A stretch of 45,251 nucleotides of DNA from Providencia heimbachae ATCC 35613 (GCF_001655055.1 NZ_LXEW01000013.1:1-45251); one strand, 5' to 3'; shown: positions 18,305 through 24,519, counted from the first letter of the stretch. Made by a program: numbers and translations. The notes: generated by a model from the letters alone, not told the origin.

Positions 18305-18652
18305 CTATTTATTCCAATGTGAATTAGGGTCAAGCGGTATGCCGTCTACACTACAACCAACGACGACACCACTCTTCTCCATACGTTGCTTAGTTGAGTT
18401 GTGATGGGGATCACATAGGCTTTGGAAGTTCTTCTTATCCCAGAACAGCCTCTGGGCTTTGGCTATTTGCACGGTGTCACCTGATGCCAGAGCATCCCTA
18501 AGCCTGTGTGGTGTGATGTGGTCTACAACTGTAGCTGCAGTAATGCGGCCTTGCTCTTTGCACATAACGCACAAGGGATATTCATTAAGAAAGCTGAGCC
18601 TTACCTTTGCCCATCGACCACCGTAGACATTGGGCTTTTTCACTGCAACCAT
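18305..18652 (-). CDS. HNH endonuclease
   Basis: 115 residues. The zinc pair C34-x2-C37 (CVMCKEQG), the HNH core VVDHITPHRL (about 48-57) and CDPHHNSTKQ (about 88-97) are intact. HK97-type phages carry such an enzyme (HK97 gp74) beside the terminase, where it is needed for cos cleavage together with TerL. It overlaps the upstream 189-aa gene by 13 bp. Confidence 0.92.
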   Translation of the reverse strand: MVAVKKPNVYGGRWAKVRLSFLNEYPLCVMCKEQGRITAATVVDHITPHRLRDALASGDTVQIAKAQRLFWDKKNFQSLCDPHHNSTKQRMEKSGVVVGCSVDGIPLDPNSHWNK

Positions 18653-19209
18653 CCAGACTTAGCAGATTGAATATCAGCGCAAACCCGTTCGATAGAAGCT
18701 GCAAATGCCTTGTCTGAATTTTCTATTGCTTGCTGTGTGCGGGTTATCATCGCGCTAAGCTGAGAGAGTTTATACTCAAACTGCCGTTTAAATTCTTCGA
18801 GCCCACCATTATCAACAGCAGTATTAATTCTGATGGTTTGCGCCATAGCACTTCCCTTAGTTGATTTAGAGAATGCTTCATTTAATTGCTCTAGCACTTT
18901 ACCAGCGTCACTCGTTTCAAGCTGAGCGCGAGCTGACTGTTGCTTCTCGCCAGCTCTTATTGTTGTTGTGGGCGACTGGATTACTATTTTACCAATCGTT
19001 GCTTTATCAATGCATGACTCATCAATAAACACCTGACCGCTTGTAACAAAGAACTTATCAGCACTAAAACCAACGCTTGTTGGCTGTTTCAGCCCTACAC
19101 TAACCATTAGCCCTTCAATACGCTTTAGCTGCGCTTCCAGCTTATCTAAGTCAGTGCTATCGACTGATATTTTTATAGATAGGGTGGCTATTTCTTTTTT
19201 ATCTGACAT
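18640..19209 (-). CDS. Tail-tip-like (J C-terminal motif) orphan protein
   Basis: 189 residues from ATG 19207-19209, chosen because GGAG lies 7 nt upstream; a start 9 codons earlier falls in the terminator stem region. Residues 1-35 form a helical/beta segment with 'STDLDKLEAQLKRIEGLM'. Residues about 43-75 (GFSADKFFVTSGQVFIDES, then CIDKATIGKI) resemble the segment that follows DUF1983 in lambda-type J proteins. The rest is helical, Gln/Ala-rich. It sits at the other end of the late block from J, just before HNH and cos. Role unknown; possibly a detached tail-fibre or adaptor module. Confidence 0.7.
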   Translation of the reverse strand: MSDKKEIATLSIKISVDSTDLDKLEAQLKRIEGLMVSVGLKQPTSVGFSADKFFVTSGQVFIDESCIDKATIGKIVIQSPTTTIRAGEKQQSARAQLETSDAGKVLEQLNEAFSKSTKGSAMAQTIRINTAVDNGGLEEFKRQFEYKLSQLSAMITRTQQAIENSDKAFAASIERVCADIQSAKSGWLQ

Positions 19210-19226
19210 GACTGTCTCCATAAATG

Positions 19227-19255
19227 AAAAAGCCACCAGTGATTAGCTGATGGCT
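19227..19255 (-). terminator. Intrinsic terminator upstream of the 189-aa gene
   Basis: Minus strand: 8-bp stem AGCCATCA/TGGTGGCT with one G-U pair and 9-nt loop, then five T. It would stop transcripts coming from the lysis genes unless antiterminated. Confidence 0.65.
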
Positions 19256-19397
19256 ATTTAGAATATTCTTCTAGATGAATTTATATAACTGCCTGGTGCC
19301 GAGTGACCACCAGCATTCAAAACATATATAAAACTCTATCAATGCCACTCAATGAATAGCATTTGTAGAATTAAATAAAATTATGTCTCTCCATAAG

Positions 19398-19586
19398 TCA
19401 CGCCGTTTCTTCTCCGGTGGCTGACGTTTCTACCGCATGAGTATATCCACACTTGGATTCGTTGTTTTTGACTCTCAATATGCGCTCACTGCGTTGAGGT
19501 TGCAGGTCACAGCTAACATATGAGACAGCGACAACGCCGCGCCTCGCTCGCAACCAATACTCTGATTCGTATATTCTTTTTCGTAT
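19398..19586 (-). other. Open frame of 62 codons without ATG or GTG
   Basis: A stop-to-stop minus-strand frame with protein-like content: WLRARRGVVAVSYVSC in the first half, then KNNESKCGYTHAVETSATG at the end. Only TTG (19551-19553) is available as a start and no ribosome site is clear. The composition is more GC-rich than the flanks. It resembles small cryptic frames seen around phage regulatory genes, but I cannot name a family. It may be a gene remnant, a conserved RNA, or a gene with an unusual start. Confidence 0.25.
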
Positions 19587-19638
19587 TTAGTAACAATTTA
19601 TTAATAGATTGATTGGTTTTTACTGATATTATTTACGC

Positions 19639-19712
19639 ACCCATACGACATTTGGGTTATTCATAAACAATATGTGCAATCTTTTAGCCCATTCCGTTAT
19701 GGGCTTTTTTTT
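19639..19712 (+). ncRNA. Candidate small RNA 1 (plus strand)
   Basis: About 74 nt. A weak promoter (-35 TAGATT, 16 bp, -10 TATTAT at 19627-19632) precedes it. The first hairpin is ACCCA/TGGGT. It ends at an intrinsic terminator at 19686-19712: AGCCCAT/ATGGGCT with TCCGTT loop and eight T. No reading frame of note. It runs opposite to the late genes. Confidence 0.4.
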
Positions 19713-19761
19713 GCTCTTTAAATCATAATTCCTTCATACCTCTCATTATCATTAACTCTAC

Positions 19762-19789
19762 TTGCATATTTAAAATTACTTACTATGCT
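19762..19789 (+). promoter_or_regulatory. Sigma70-like promoter for small RNA 2
   Basis: TTGCAT (19762-19767), 16-bp spacer, TATGCT (19784-19789), transcription start expected near 19796. Confidence 0.42.
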
Positions 19790-19795
19790 TTACAT

Positions 19796-19857
19796 GGATA
19801 TCATATTAAGTATTAATGCTGTTCTTTTTAGCCCAAATCTCTGTGGGCTATTTTTTT
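19796..19857 (+). ncRNA. Candidate small RNA 2 (plus strand)
   Basis: About 62 nt ending in an intrinsic terminator at 19830-19857: AGCCCA/TGGGCT with 8-nt loop, then A and seven T. The terminator stem and the preceding CTTTTTAGCCCA are similar to those of candidate RNA 1, 145 bp upstream, which suggests a duplicated element. The stretch 19256-20019 holds no other clear gene. Confidence 0.42.
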
Positions 19858-19962
19858 GCCTATTAAGCTAAGCGCCTAATGACTTAATTTAGCTCGCAAC
19901 CGTTTTTAGAGTTAAGATAGTGTTTAGTTCCAGTTAAAAAACAATAACAAACAATAATCCTT

Positions 19963-19991
19963 TTGCTTTTTCGCTAAAATTTACTTTTAAT
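19963..19991 (+). promoter_or_regulatory. Sigma70-like promoter for the HEAT-like gene
   Basis: TTGCTT (19963-19968), 17-bp spacer, TTTAAT (19986-19991). It is followed by an A-rich leader of about 22 nt before ATG 20020. AT richness raises the chance of a random match. Confidence 0.35.
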
Positions 19992-20019
19992 AAAAATAAA
20001 ATAAAGAATTAAAAGTAAT

Positions 20020-20232
20020 ATGGAAAATAATATAATACTCACCCTTATTGAGTTAACAAATAGAAGTAATGATGATGTTAAAATAGCGGCTATTACTGCA
20101 CTTGGTGATTATAAAGCTACCGTTGAGCAGCAAGCTGCTATTTCTAGACTTCTTGCGCTGTGCAAAGACCCCAACAGGGATGTTGCAATTTCAGCCATAA
20201 GATCATTAAGTAAACTTTCCGAATTCTTTTGA
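20020..20232 (+). CDS. Small HEAT-repeat-like protein, 70 aa
   Basis: 70 residues with two helix-turn-helix pairs of HEAT type: NDDVKIAAITALGDYK (about 17-32) and a second unit with NRDVAISAIRSLSKL (about 52-66). Such repeats usually bind proteins. The ribosome site is weak (AAGAA). It stands alone on the plus strand, convergent with the lysis genes, 20 bp from the Rz1 stop. A plus-strand promoter is plausible, so it may be expressed in the lysogen. Function unknown. Confidence 0.6.
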   Translation: MENNIILTLIELTNRSNDDVKIAAITALGDYKATVEQQAAISRLLALCKDPNRDVAISAIRSLSKLSEFF

Positions 20233-20252
20233 TTTACCTAAAGATCTCCGCT

Positions 20253-20609
20253 CTAGTATAATTTTGAATTATTCCTAGCCGCGTCAGCCTCTCGAATAGC
20301 TTTCTTGTCCAAGTTGCACTGTTCAATGACTGTTAATAACGACTCATTGAGTAATAGCGAATCACCCCAAGAAAATGTCTCAGGGATGTATTCAGGCAAG
20401 CAATCATTGAGTAAGTGTACTGGAATGGGTACTGATGGCGTTTGAACGTATTCTATTCGCGTGGTTGTGCAGCTCGATAGTAGCATCACTAGGAGCATCA
20501 ATAGCAGCACACTTATCACCCACAATAACGGTTTTGATAATAGTTTTAACCGTTTCAGAAGCCACTGCTGCCGTGTCGCGTTCCCTAAGGTTATTTCGTG
20601 AGATTTCAT
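20253..20609 (-). CDS. Rz1: Rz1-like outer-membrane spanin lipoprotein
   Basis: 118 residues. Hydrophobic stretch 28-44 ends in lipobox LLSSC with Cys47, followed by TTTRIEYVQTPSVPIPV, a short proline-containing region typical of Rz1. It begins inside Rz in another frame and runs 151 bp past the Rz end, so it is partly nested. The N-terminal 27 residues before the signal core are long for a lipoprotein, so a later start (for example GTG at V31) is possible. With Rz it fuses inner and outer membranes in the last step of lysis. Confidence 0.82.
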   Translation of the reverse strand: MKSHEITLGNATRQQWLLKRLKLLSKPLLWVISVLLLMLLVMLLSSCTTTRIEYVQTPSVPIPVHLLNDCLPEYIPETFSWGDSLLLNESLLTVIEQCNLDKKAIREADAARNNSKLY

Positions 20610-20781
20610 TAAACGTTACCGAGATCTGTAGAACAGTGGATAGGATAATGTGTTGTGTTGAATTTAAAGCCGTTAGTTTTTCATTCGCATTATTTATTCT
20701 CTCGAGTGAAAGCATCAACCAACCAGACCAAATAATGAGAAGCACAATAATCAGTGATGCTATTTTTTCAAAAATTGACAT
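20404..20781 (-). CDS. Rz: Rz-like inner-membrane spanin
   Basis: 125 residues from ATG 20779-20781, chosen for AAGGGG 7 nt upstream; a longer frame starting 9 codons earlier lacks a site. N-terminal membrane anchor (MSIFEKIASLIIVLLIIWSG) and a helical periplasmic part (about 30-85). Its 3' half holds the Rz1 start in the alternative frame. The first bases overlap the end of the small membrane-protein gene at 20768-20986, suggesting coupling. Confidence 0.8.
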   Translation of the reverse strand: MSIFEKIASLIIVLLIIWSGWLMLSLERINNANEKLTALNSTQHIILSTVLQISVTFNEISRNNLRERDTAAVASETVKTIIKTVIVGDKCAAIDAPSDATIELHNHANRIRSNAISTHSSTLTQ

Positions 20782-20986
20782 GCTTCCCCTTATTGTAATT
20801 AACCGCACTTTGACAGCGTTTTTCTAAACTCATCTTGTCAGTGCCACCACAGGTATCGTCTCTGAGTACGTATACGCCAGTTGCCATAAAGACAATGGTT
20901 CCGATGAGGAATAGGGATAAGTAGATGCGAATTCGCCAAGGCATACGGCATTTTCTATCTCTCTGCGTGTTATCAGGCCTTTCCAC
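20768..20986 (-). CDS. Small membrane protein gene embedded in endolysin gene
   Basis: 72 residues starting at GTG 20984-20986. The site AGGAGG is placed 5 nt upstream, a perfect Shine-Dalgarno, although part of it also encodes the Gly-Gly pair of the lysozyme (AGGKKW). Residues 24-44 form one membrane segment ([20 protein letters not shown]), N-terminus basic, C-terminus with CGG and a second Cys. It overlaps the last 157 bp of the endolysin gene in another frame and the first 14 bp of Rz. Position between endolysin and Rz suggests a lysis function (antiholin or spanin helper), unproven. Confidence 0.68.
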   Translation of the reverse strand: MERPDNTQRDRKCRMPWRIRIYLSLFLIGTIVFMATGVYVLRDDTCGGTDKMSLEKRCQSAVNYNKGKHVNF

Positions 20987-21399
20987 TTTTTACCTCCTGC
21001 GTAAGTCCAGCGTTTTAATTCATTGCAAGCACCAGCGATATCACCAGCATTCAGTTTCTTCAGCATCGTAGAACGCGCAAAAGCACCCGTGCCCACGTTG
21101 TAAGCAAAGGAATAAATAGCGGCTCGGGTGTTATCGTCGATATCAACTTTAATTAGAGGGTCTACGCCTTTCCTGACTTTATTTAGGTCTTTTTCAAGCA
21201 AAGCTAAACATTCTGATTCGGAATAGGTTTTAGTGGGAATAATGTCAGCGCCCGTGTGCCCAAAACAAACCGTGGTTACTCCGACTACATCTTTATAGGG
21301 CTTGTATTCAACACCTTCAAAGAAAGAAAGCATTGCAACGGTTAAGGCCATTACACCACCAGCAGCCGCCTTTTTTATATTAGTGGGTATCTTTGCCAC
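20830..21399 (-). CDS. SAR endolysin (T4-type lysozyme, GH24)
   Basis: 189 residues. The N-terminal segment 11-27 ([17 protein letters not shown]) is a weakly hydrophobic Gly/Ala-rich signal-anchor-release domain. The E-8-D-5-T triad is E28, D37, T43. C45 and GHT follow. It cleaves the glycan strand after release from the membrane, which fits a pinholin as partner. The C-terminus after 'RREIENAVC' is about 35 residues longer than usual and shares DNA with the embedded small gene. It overlaps the holin gene by 20 bp. Confidence 0.93.
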   Translation of the reverse strand: MAKIPTNIKKAAAGGVMALTVAMLSFFEGVEYKPYKDVVGVTTVCFGHTGADIIPTKTYSESECLALLEKDLNKVRKGVDPLIKVDIDDNTRAAIYSFAYNVGTGAFARSTMLKKLNAGDIAGACNELKRWTYAGGKKWKGLITRREIENAVCLGEFASTYPYSSSEPLSLWQLAYTYSETIPVVALTR

Positions 21400-21607
21400 T
21401 ATTAGCCCTCTCTCTTAATTTGAATTCTTTTCGTTTGAAATATAGATTTGTTAAAAATGTCAGCAGCCCAAATAGCAAACTCCCTAACACACCAATTGCG
21501 GCCCATTGCTCAGAAGAAAAACCATCTAATAGCTGTTTTAGCCAATACAAGGTCCCTCCCGCCGATGTTATATAGGAGGTAGTTGTCGTTATTTTTTCCA
21601 TACGCAT
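21380..21607 (-). CDS. Pinholin of phage 21 S type with multiple starts
   Basis: 75 residues from ATG 21605-21607. The sequence [34 protein letters not shown] and TNLYFKRKE is close to phage 21 S. Starts are GTG 21613, ATG 21607 and ATG 21601, each separated by one Arg codon, giving MRMEK.. and MEK.. forms. In phage 21 the two starts (S71/S68) make antiholin and holin that differ by a positively charged tip; here the added Arg would do the same. AAGGGG is 6 nt before ATG 21607. Confidence 0.9.
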   Translation of the reverse strand: MRMEKITTTTSYITSAGGTLYWLKQLLDGFSSEQWAAIGVLGSLLFGLLTFLTNLYFKRKEFKLRERANSGKDTH

Positions 21608-21703
21608 ACGCACCCCCTTCGGAGTGTTCCGTTAATTGTGATTGTGGGAATTTCTGTTTTTTCGCCCTCATTTGAGGGGATAAAAGAAGAAGTGAAAGAA
21701 GAG

Positions 21704-22054
21704 TTACAGTATTAATCGAACATAGTTTCTGCCATACGACCAGTTTATTTGGTCATAAAAAAATAGCTTCTTAAATAATCGATGCTGCCACACACCGTTT
21801 TCTTTACCATATTTAATAAATAATGGAATATCGCGAAGTGCATTATAAAATATAAACGCGTGGTCATATCCCATTACGGTAATATCAATATAGGTTTCAT
21901 ACCTTTTGACGTAGCGATCATCCACCATTAGCTTAAATATACACTTCATAGCTTGGTAGCCATCTGCTTTTTTGTTAGCTCTTTCTATTACGGCCTTTCT
22001 TTTTTCATTGGCTATATAAGCATCGTTAACAGCTTTTATGTCGTCGATAGTCAT
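21704..22054 (-). CDS. Hypothetical protein, 116 aa
   Basis: Start chosen at ATG 22052-22054 (MTIDDIKAVNDAYI) because AAGGGC is 9 nt upstream; an in-frame ATG 21 codons earlier has no site. Mixed helical/beta protein rich in aromatic and basic residues, with 'YETYIDITVMGYDHAFIFYN' in the middle and 'NWSYGRNYVRLIL' at the end; no membrane segment or cysteine cluster. It lies immediately before the lysis cassette. I do not recognise it. Confidence 0.6.
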   Translation of the reverse strand: MTIDDIKAVNDAYIANEKRKAVIERANKKADGYQAMKCIFKLMVDDRYVKRYETYIDITVMGYDHAFIFYNALRDIPLFIKYGKENGVWQHRLFKKLFFYDQINWSYGRNYVRLIL

Positions 22055-22162
22055 ATAGGTAGCCCTTGGAATAATTTTTGGAATATTTTGTTGTTCGAAA
22101 TGGTGTTGTGGAGGCATACGCTGAGAGTGTATGCGTTCAGGTTCCCCATGGCGTGTGTGCTT

Positions 22163-22279
22163 CTATCCTGATAAGTACAGATAACCCATGCGAGTTAGCC
22201 AATCAACCTTGGCATTCTCCACAATGATAAGGTAACCCCCAGCTTTGCGGGCGGATTTCAAGAGCGGCAGGCCTACCAC
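22163..22279 (-). CDS. Small ORF, 38 aa, inside a hairpin
   Basis: GTG 22277-22279 start with AAGG about 9 nt upstream, reading VVGLPLLKSARKAGGYLIIV then ENAKVDWLTRMGYLYLSG and stop. The composition looks protein-like and the LKSARKAGG segment is of a kind seen in small phage leader frames (recollection, not verified). Its ribosome site is in one arm of the inverted repeat 22223-22298 and the other arm lies within its own codons (YLII), so its translation could be self-controlled. Confidence 0.35.
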   Translation of the reverse strand: MVGLPLLKSARKAGGYLIIVENAKVDWLTRMGYLYLSG

Positions 22280-22298
22280 TTGAAGTTACCTTATCATT
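22223..22298 (-). repeat. 14-bp perfect inverted repeat, structured leader
   Basis: Arms AATGATAAGGTAAC (22223-22236) and its complement (22285-22298) enclose 48 nt. Inside are a second pair TTCAAG/CTTGAA and a CCC/GGG pair, allowing a branched RNA fold. On the minus strand a perfect -10 hexamer TATAAT (22296-22301) touches the outer arm; its -35 is poor. The arm also holds the frame ATG ATA AGG TAA, a two-rare-codon minigene in phase with the 38-aa ORF. Confidence 0.6.
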
Positions 22299-22301
22299 AT
22301 A

Positions 22302-22532
22302 GAAAAGACACACTTTCGCAGTGCCCTCGCTCATGCCCTTGAGTTCGCAACCCCGGTTCGTCTCTGCTCCCCGTTGGATCTAACCAGTACATGATTGGCG
22401 GTCATGCTTCGTCACCGGTGCTTCTTTACTTATTAACCCTAACCAGATGCAAAGCTGGCTCTCTACTCGGAGACTCGGGAGTTGGTCATTGCCCAACTAT
22501 TACCGCCTTTCGGCTGCTGCGGCCTATCCGCT
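22302..22532. other. Non-coding stretch after the methyltransferase gene
   Basis: No frame with a credible start. GC-richer than flanks and rich in short stems on the minus strand, for example AGTTGG/CCAACT, CCAG/CTGG and GCCGAAAGGC. No tRNA with acceptor, anticodon and T arms could be built. Likely an untranslated leader or structured RNA of the late transcript. Confidence 0.5.
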
Positions 22533-23579
22533 TTATAACTTCATATTGTTTATTTCCTCTTTAGTTTGCTCAAAACGGTCGGTTTCTAATTCAACACCGA
22601 TAACACGACGATTAAGTTTTAATGCCGCTTTTATTGTTGCGCCAGAACCCATAAAGAAATCAGCCACTACATCACCCTCACGGCTACTACTATTGATAAT
22701 GTGTTCCATCATCGCTGAAGGCTTTTCACATGGATGTTTACCGGGATAATACTGTACTGGTGGATATACCCACACATCAGTATAGGGAACATCAACCGTT
22801 ACGGAGAATGGACGCCTCAATAGCTGGTATTGCTCAGATAATTCATGATATTCACGATTGAGTAAGGTTTGCTCACCAACTAATTCCGTGTGCTGGCGGC
22901 TTAATGGATTGTCGCTGAACTGGCTTGCCGCTACTTTGCTGAATAATACCTGTAGCTTTAAGTAGTCTGATTCGCTAGGTAATTGCCATTGACTATAGCC
23001 AAACCAATGAGAAGCCATTTGCTTTCCAGTGGTCTGATGTATTTCCTTAGCGGTTATGCCTAATGTGTCTCTTGCCTGCTTAAAGTATTCAATCAACGGT
23101 CGCAGCGTGTTTTCTTTCAATTCCCTGCACCGCTGAAGATAACCGCTGCTTTTACCCTTGTAAGGGCTTTGATAATGTTCAGCAAAGAGGATCCGCTCAG
23201 TCGCTGGGAAATAACTTCTCAGGCTTTCTTTGTTTTGTCGTCGCCATGGTCCTGATGGTTTAGCCCAGATAATATGGTTAAGCACATCGAACCGTTCACG
23301 CACTAACAATTCCGTATCAGCCGCCAGCTTAGAACCACAAAACATATATAAGCTACCGTTTGGCTTTAATACCCGCCAAAATTCCGCAAGCATTTCATCA
23401 AGCCAAGATAAATAAGAAGCGACATTTTCCCACTGATTATCCCAATTACAGGACTTAACTTGAAAATACGGCGGGTCAGTTGCAATTAGGTCAATACAAT
23501 TATCTGGAAGTGTCTTTATGTAGCTGAGTGAGTCATCATTGACTAAATTGATACTGTTTAAAATTACAGTGTTTTTCAT
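22533..23579 (-). CDS. DNA methyltransferase (amino-MTase, beta class)
   Basis: 348 residues. Catalytic motif IV TDPPY at 34-38 comes first, the SAM-binding motif I (VADFFMGSGAT) near 310-320, the order of beta-class N6-adenine/N4-cytosine enzymes. A 120-residue insert between them (about 125-245), with 'GITAKEIHQTTGKQMASHWF', looks like a target-recognition region with an HTH. It may protect phage DNA from host restriction. The start overlaps the stop of a 16-codon frame as ATGA. Confidence 0.92.
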   Translation of the reverse strand: MKNTVILNSINLVNDDSLSYIKTLPDNCIDLIATDPPYFQVKSCNWDNQWENVASYLSWLDEMLAEFWRVLKPNGSLYMFCGSKLAADTELLVRERFDVLNHIIWAKPSGPWRRQNKESLRSYFPATERILFAEHYQSPYKGKSSGYLQRCRELKENTLRPLIEYFKQARDTLGITAKEIHQTTGKQMASHWFGYSQWQLPSESDYLKLQVLFSKVAASQFSDNPLSRQHTELVGEQTLLNREYHELSEQYQLLRRPFSVTVDVPYTDVWVYPPVQYYPGKHPCEKPSAMMEHIINSSSREGDVVADFFMGSGATIKAALKLNRRVIGVELETDRFEQTKEEINNMKL

Positions 23580-23607
23580 AGATCAGGGAAACCTTTTTTG
23601 ATAAGCT

Positions 23608-23712
23608 TCACTTGCTTTGTGCACATAAGCAGTGGGCTTTAGTTTGTCCGTGATCCGTTTCAGAACGGGCGAATGGCTGGTAAGGTGCTACCAACACCCA
23701 CCAGCCGCCCAT
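23608..23712 (-). CDS. Small ORF, 34 aa
   Basis: ATG 23710-23712, 10 bp after the preceding gene stop. Reads MGGWWVLVAPYQPFARSETD then HGQTKAHCLCAQSK. Ribosome site weak (GTGA). A 16-codon frame (23576-23626, MCTKQVKLIKKGFPDL) begins inside its end and overlaps the methyltransferase start. The chain of overlaps suggests coupled translation. No known function. Confidence 0.4.
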   Translation of the reverse strand: MGGWWVLVAPYQPFARSETDHGQTKAHCLCAQSK

Positions 23713-23722
23713 TTTCACAGTG

Positions 23723-23920
23723 CTAGATATTTTGAAATGTATTTTCTTCGATGTTTTCTTTGATAAATCCCGCCATCGCTAGTTGCGTTAATATCAACTG
23801 ACAACGTGATTTTGCTAACTCGGTATAACGTGAAATTTCGTCTATTGTTGCCCACCAAGAATGTGGAACCACTTCTAAAACTATTTTTGCCTCTTCTGTC
23901 ATATCAGTCTGTTTTAACAT
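23723..23920 (-). CDS. Small helix-turn-helix-like protein, 65 aa
   Basis: MTEEAKIVLEVVPHSWWATI (from Met7) then DEISRYTELAKSRCQLILTQLAMAGFIKEN. This is the layout of a single winged helix with a recognition helix near 32-46, as in small phage regulators. An earlier Met1 start (MLKQTD) is also possible. It lies in the late insert between the 110-aa gene and the methyltransferase. DNA binding is inferred from the pattern only. Confidence 0.65.
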   Translation of the reverse strand: MLKQTDMTEEAKIVLEVVPHSWWATIDEISRYTELAKSRCQLILTQLAMAGFIKENIEENTFQNI

Positions 23921-24011
23921 GATATTTTTAACCTCTGGTCAGTTATTGTGCATAACTACACATGTAACTCTGACCAACGGCAACAGCAAGTCTTATATTT
24001 GTTTTAGGCAT

Positions 24012-24033
24012 AAAAAAACCCCGCATTGCGAGG
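24012..24033 (-). terminator. Intrinsic terminator after the 110-aa gene
   Basis: Minus strand: CCTCGC/GCGGGG stem (one G-U), 3-nt loop, seven T. It ends a unit that begins with the promoter at 24491-24519. It could be tR' of the late promoter if that promoter is pR'. Confidence 0.68.
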
Positions 24034-24126
24034 TCTTGAATTAGTTTAATGCGACTAGGTATAAAATGTCCATTATTAGAAGATAATAAGCCAATTCTAT
24101 GCAAAATGCAAATTACCTTTATAGTG

Positions 24127-24459
24127 TCACTTCCCAATATTAGTTTTGAATACCCATGATCTATTAATTTTCCCTATCGCTTTAATTTTTATTCCCTCTA
24201 AAAATGCAGAAAAAATAAAGATAGAGTGAGGAAGCCAGCCTAGGTTAAGTATTAGTTCAAACTCTGACTTTAAATCATATGAGTTTTTTTTATTGTAGTT
24301 TTTTAGCTTATTCCTACTAGCTATTAATTTTCTACAAGGTTCTATTAGTTCCTCTTTTTTTTGAATATCAGCAACTAATGACTCAAAATCAGTAAACATA
24401 TCTATTGGGCTATAGGTATTCCATAATCTTTCCAGATCTTTTTCATAAGAGTTTTTCAT
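24127..24459 (-). CDS. Hypothetical protein, 110 aa, possible moron
   Basis: Lys/Asn/Ile-rich, very AT-rich codons unlike the Q gene before it. N-terminal helical part (MKNSYEKDLERLWNTYSPID, coiled coil near 28-50), C-terminal 'LGWLPHSIFIFSAFLEGIKI', moderately hydrophobic. No family recognised. It has a near-consensus promoter 25 nt upstream and a terminator 95 bp downstream, and occupies the Q-to-lysis interval where many phages carry cargo. Lysogenic expression is plausible. Confidence 0.62.
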   Translation of the reverse strand: MKNSYEKDLERLWNTYSPIDMFTDFESLVADIQKKEELIEPCRKLIASRNKLKNYNKKNSYDLKSEFELILNLGWLPHSIFIFSAFLEGIKIKAIGKINRSWVFKTNIGK

Positions 24460-24490
24460 ATAACATCCATTTTCATAAAAATAAAAATTG

Positions 24491-24519
24491 AATATAACCT
24501 CATATAAATCAAATGTCTA
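24491..24519 (-). promoter_or_regulatory. Strong sigma70-like promoter (moron promoter or late pR')
   Basis: Minus strand: TAGACA (24514-24519), exactly 17 bp, TATATT (24491-24496), five of six matches in each box. Start near 24484. It is 110 bp past the Q-like gene, the usual place for pR'. The same promoter could drive the 110-aa gene alone. Confidence 0.6.

Noticed and set aside
21650-21685. Hairpin GCCCTCATTTGAGGG as a terminator before the holin
   Set aside because: The T run precedes the stem on plus and there is no T run after it on minus, so it does not form an intrinsic terminator in either direction.
22302-22532. tRNA-like impression in the GC-richer stretch after the methyltransferase
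   Set aside because: No set of acceptor, anticodon and T-arm stems could be fitted on either strand.
23943-24137. Minus-strand frame of 64 codons, and its 22-codon end starting near 24011
   Set aside because: It runs straight through the intrinsic terminator 24012-24033 and has no ribosome site. The hairpin explains the sequence better.
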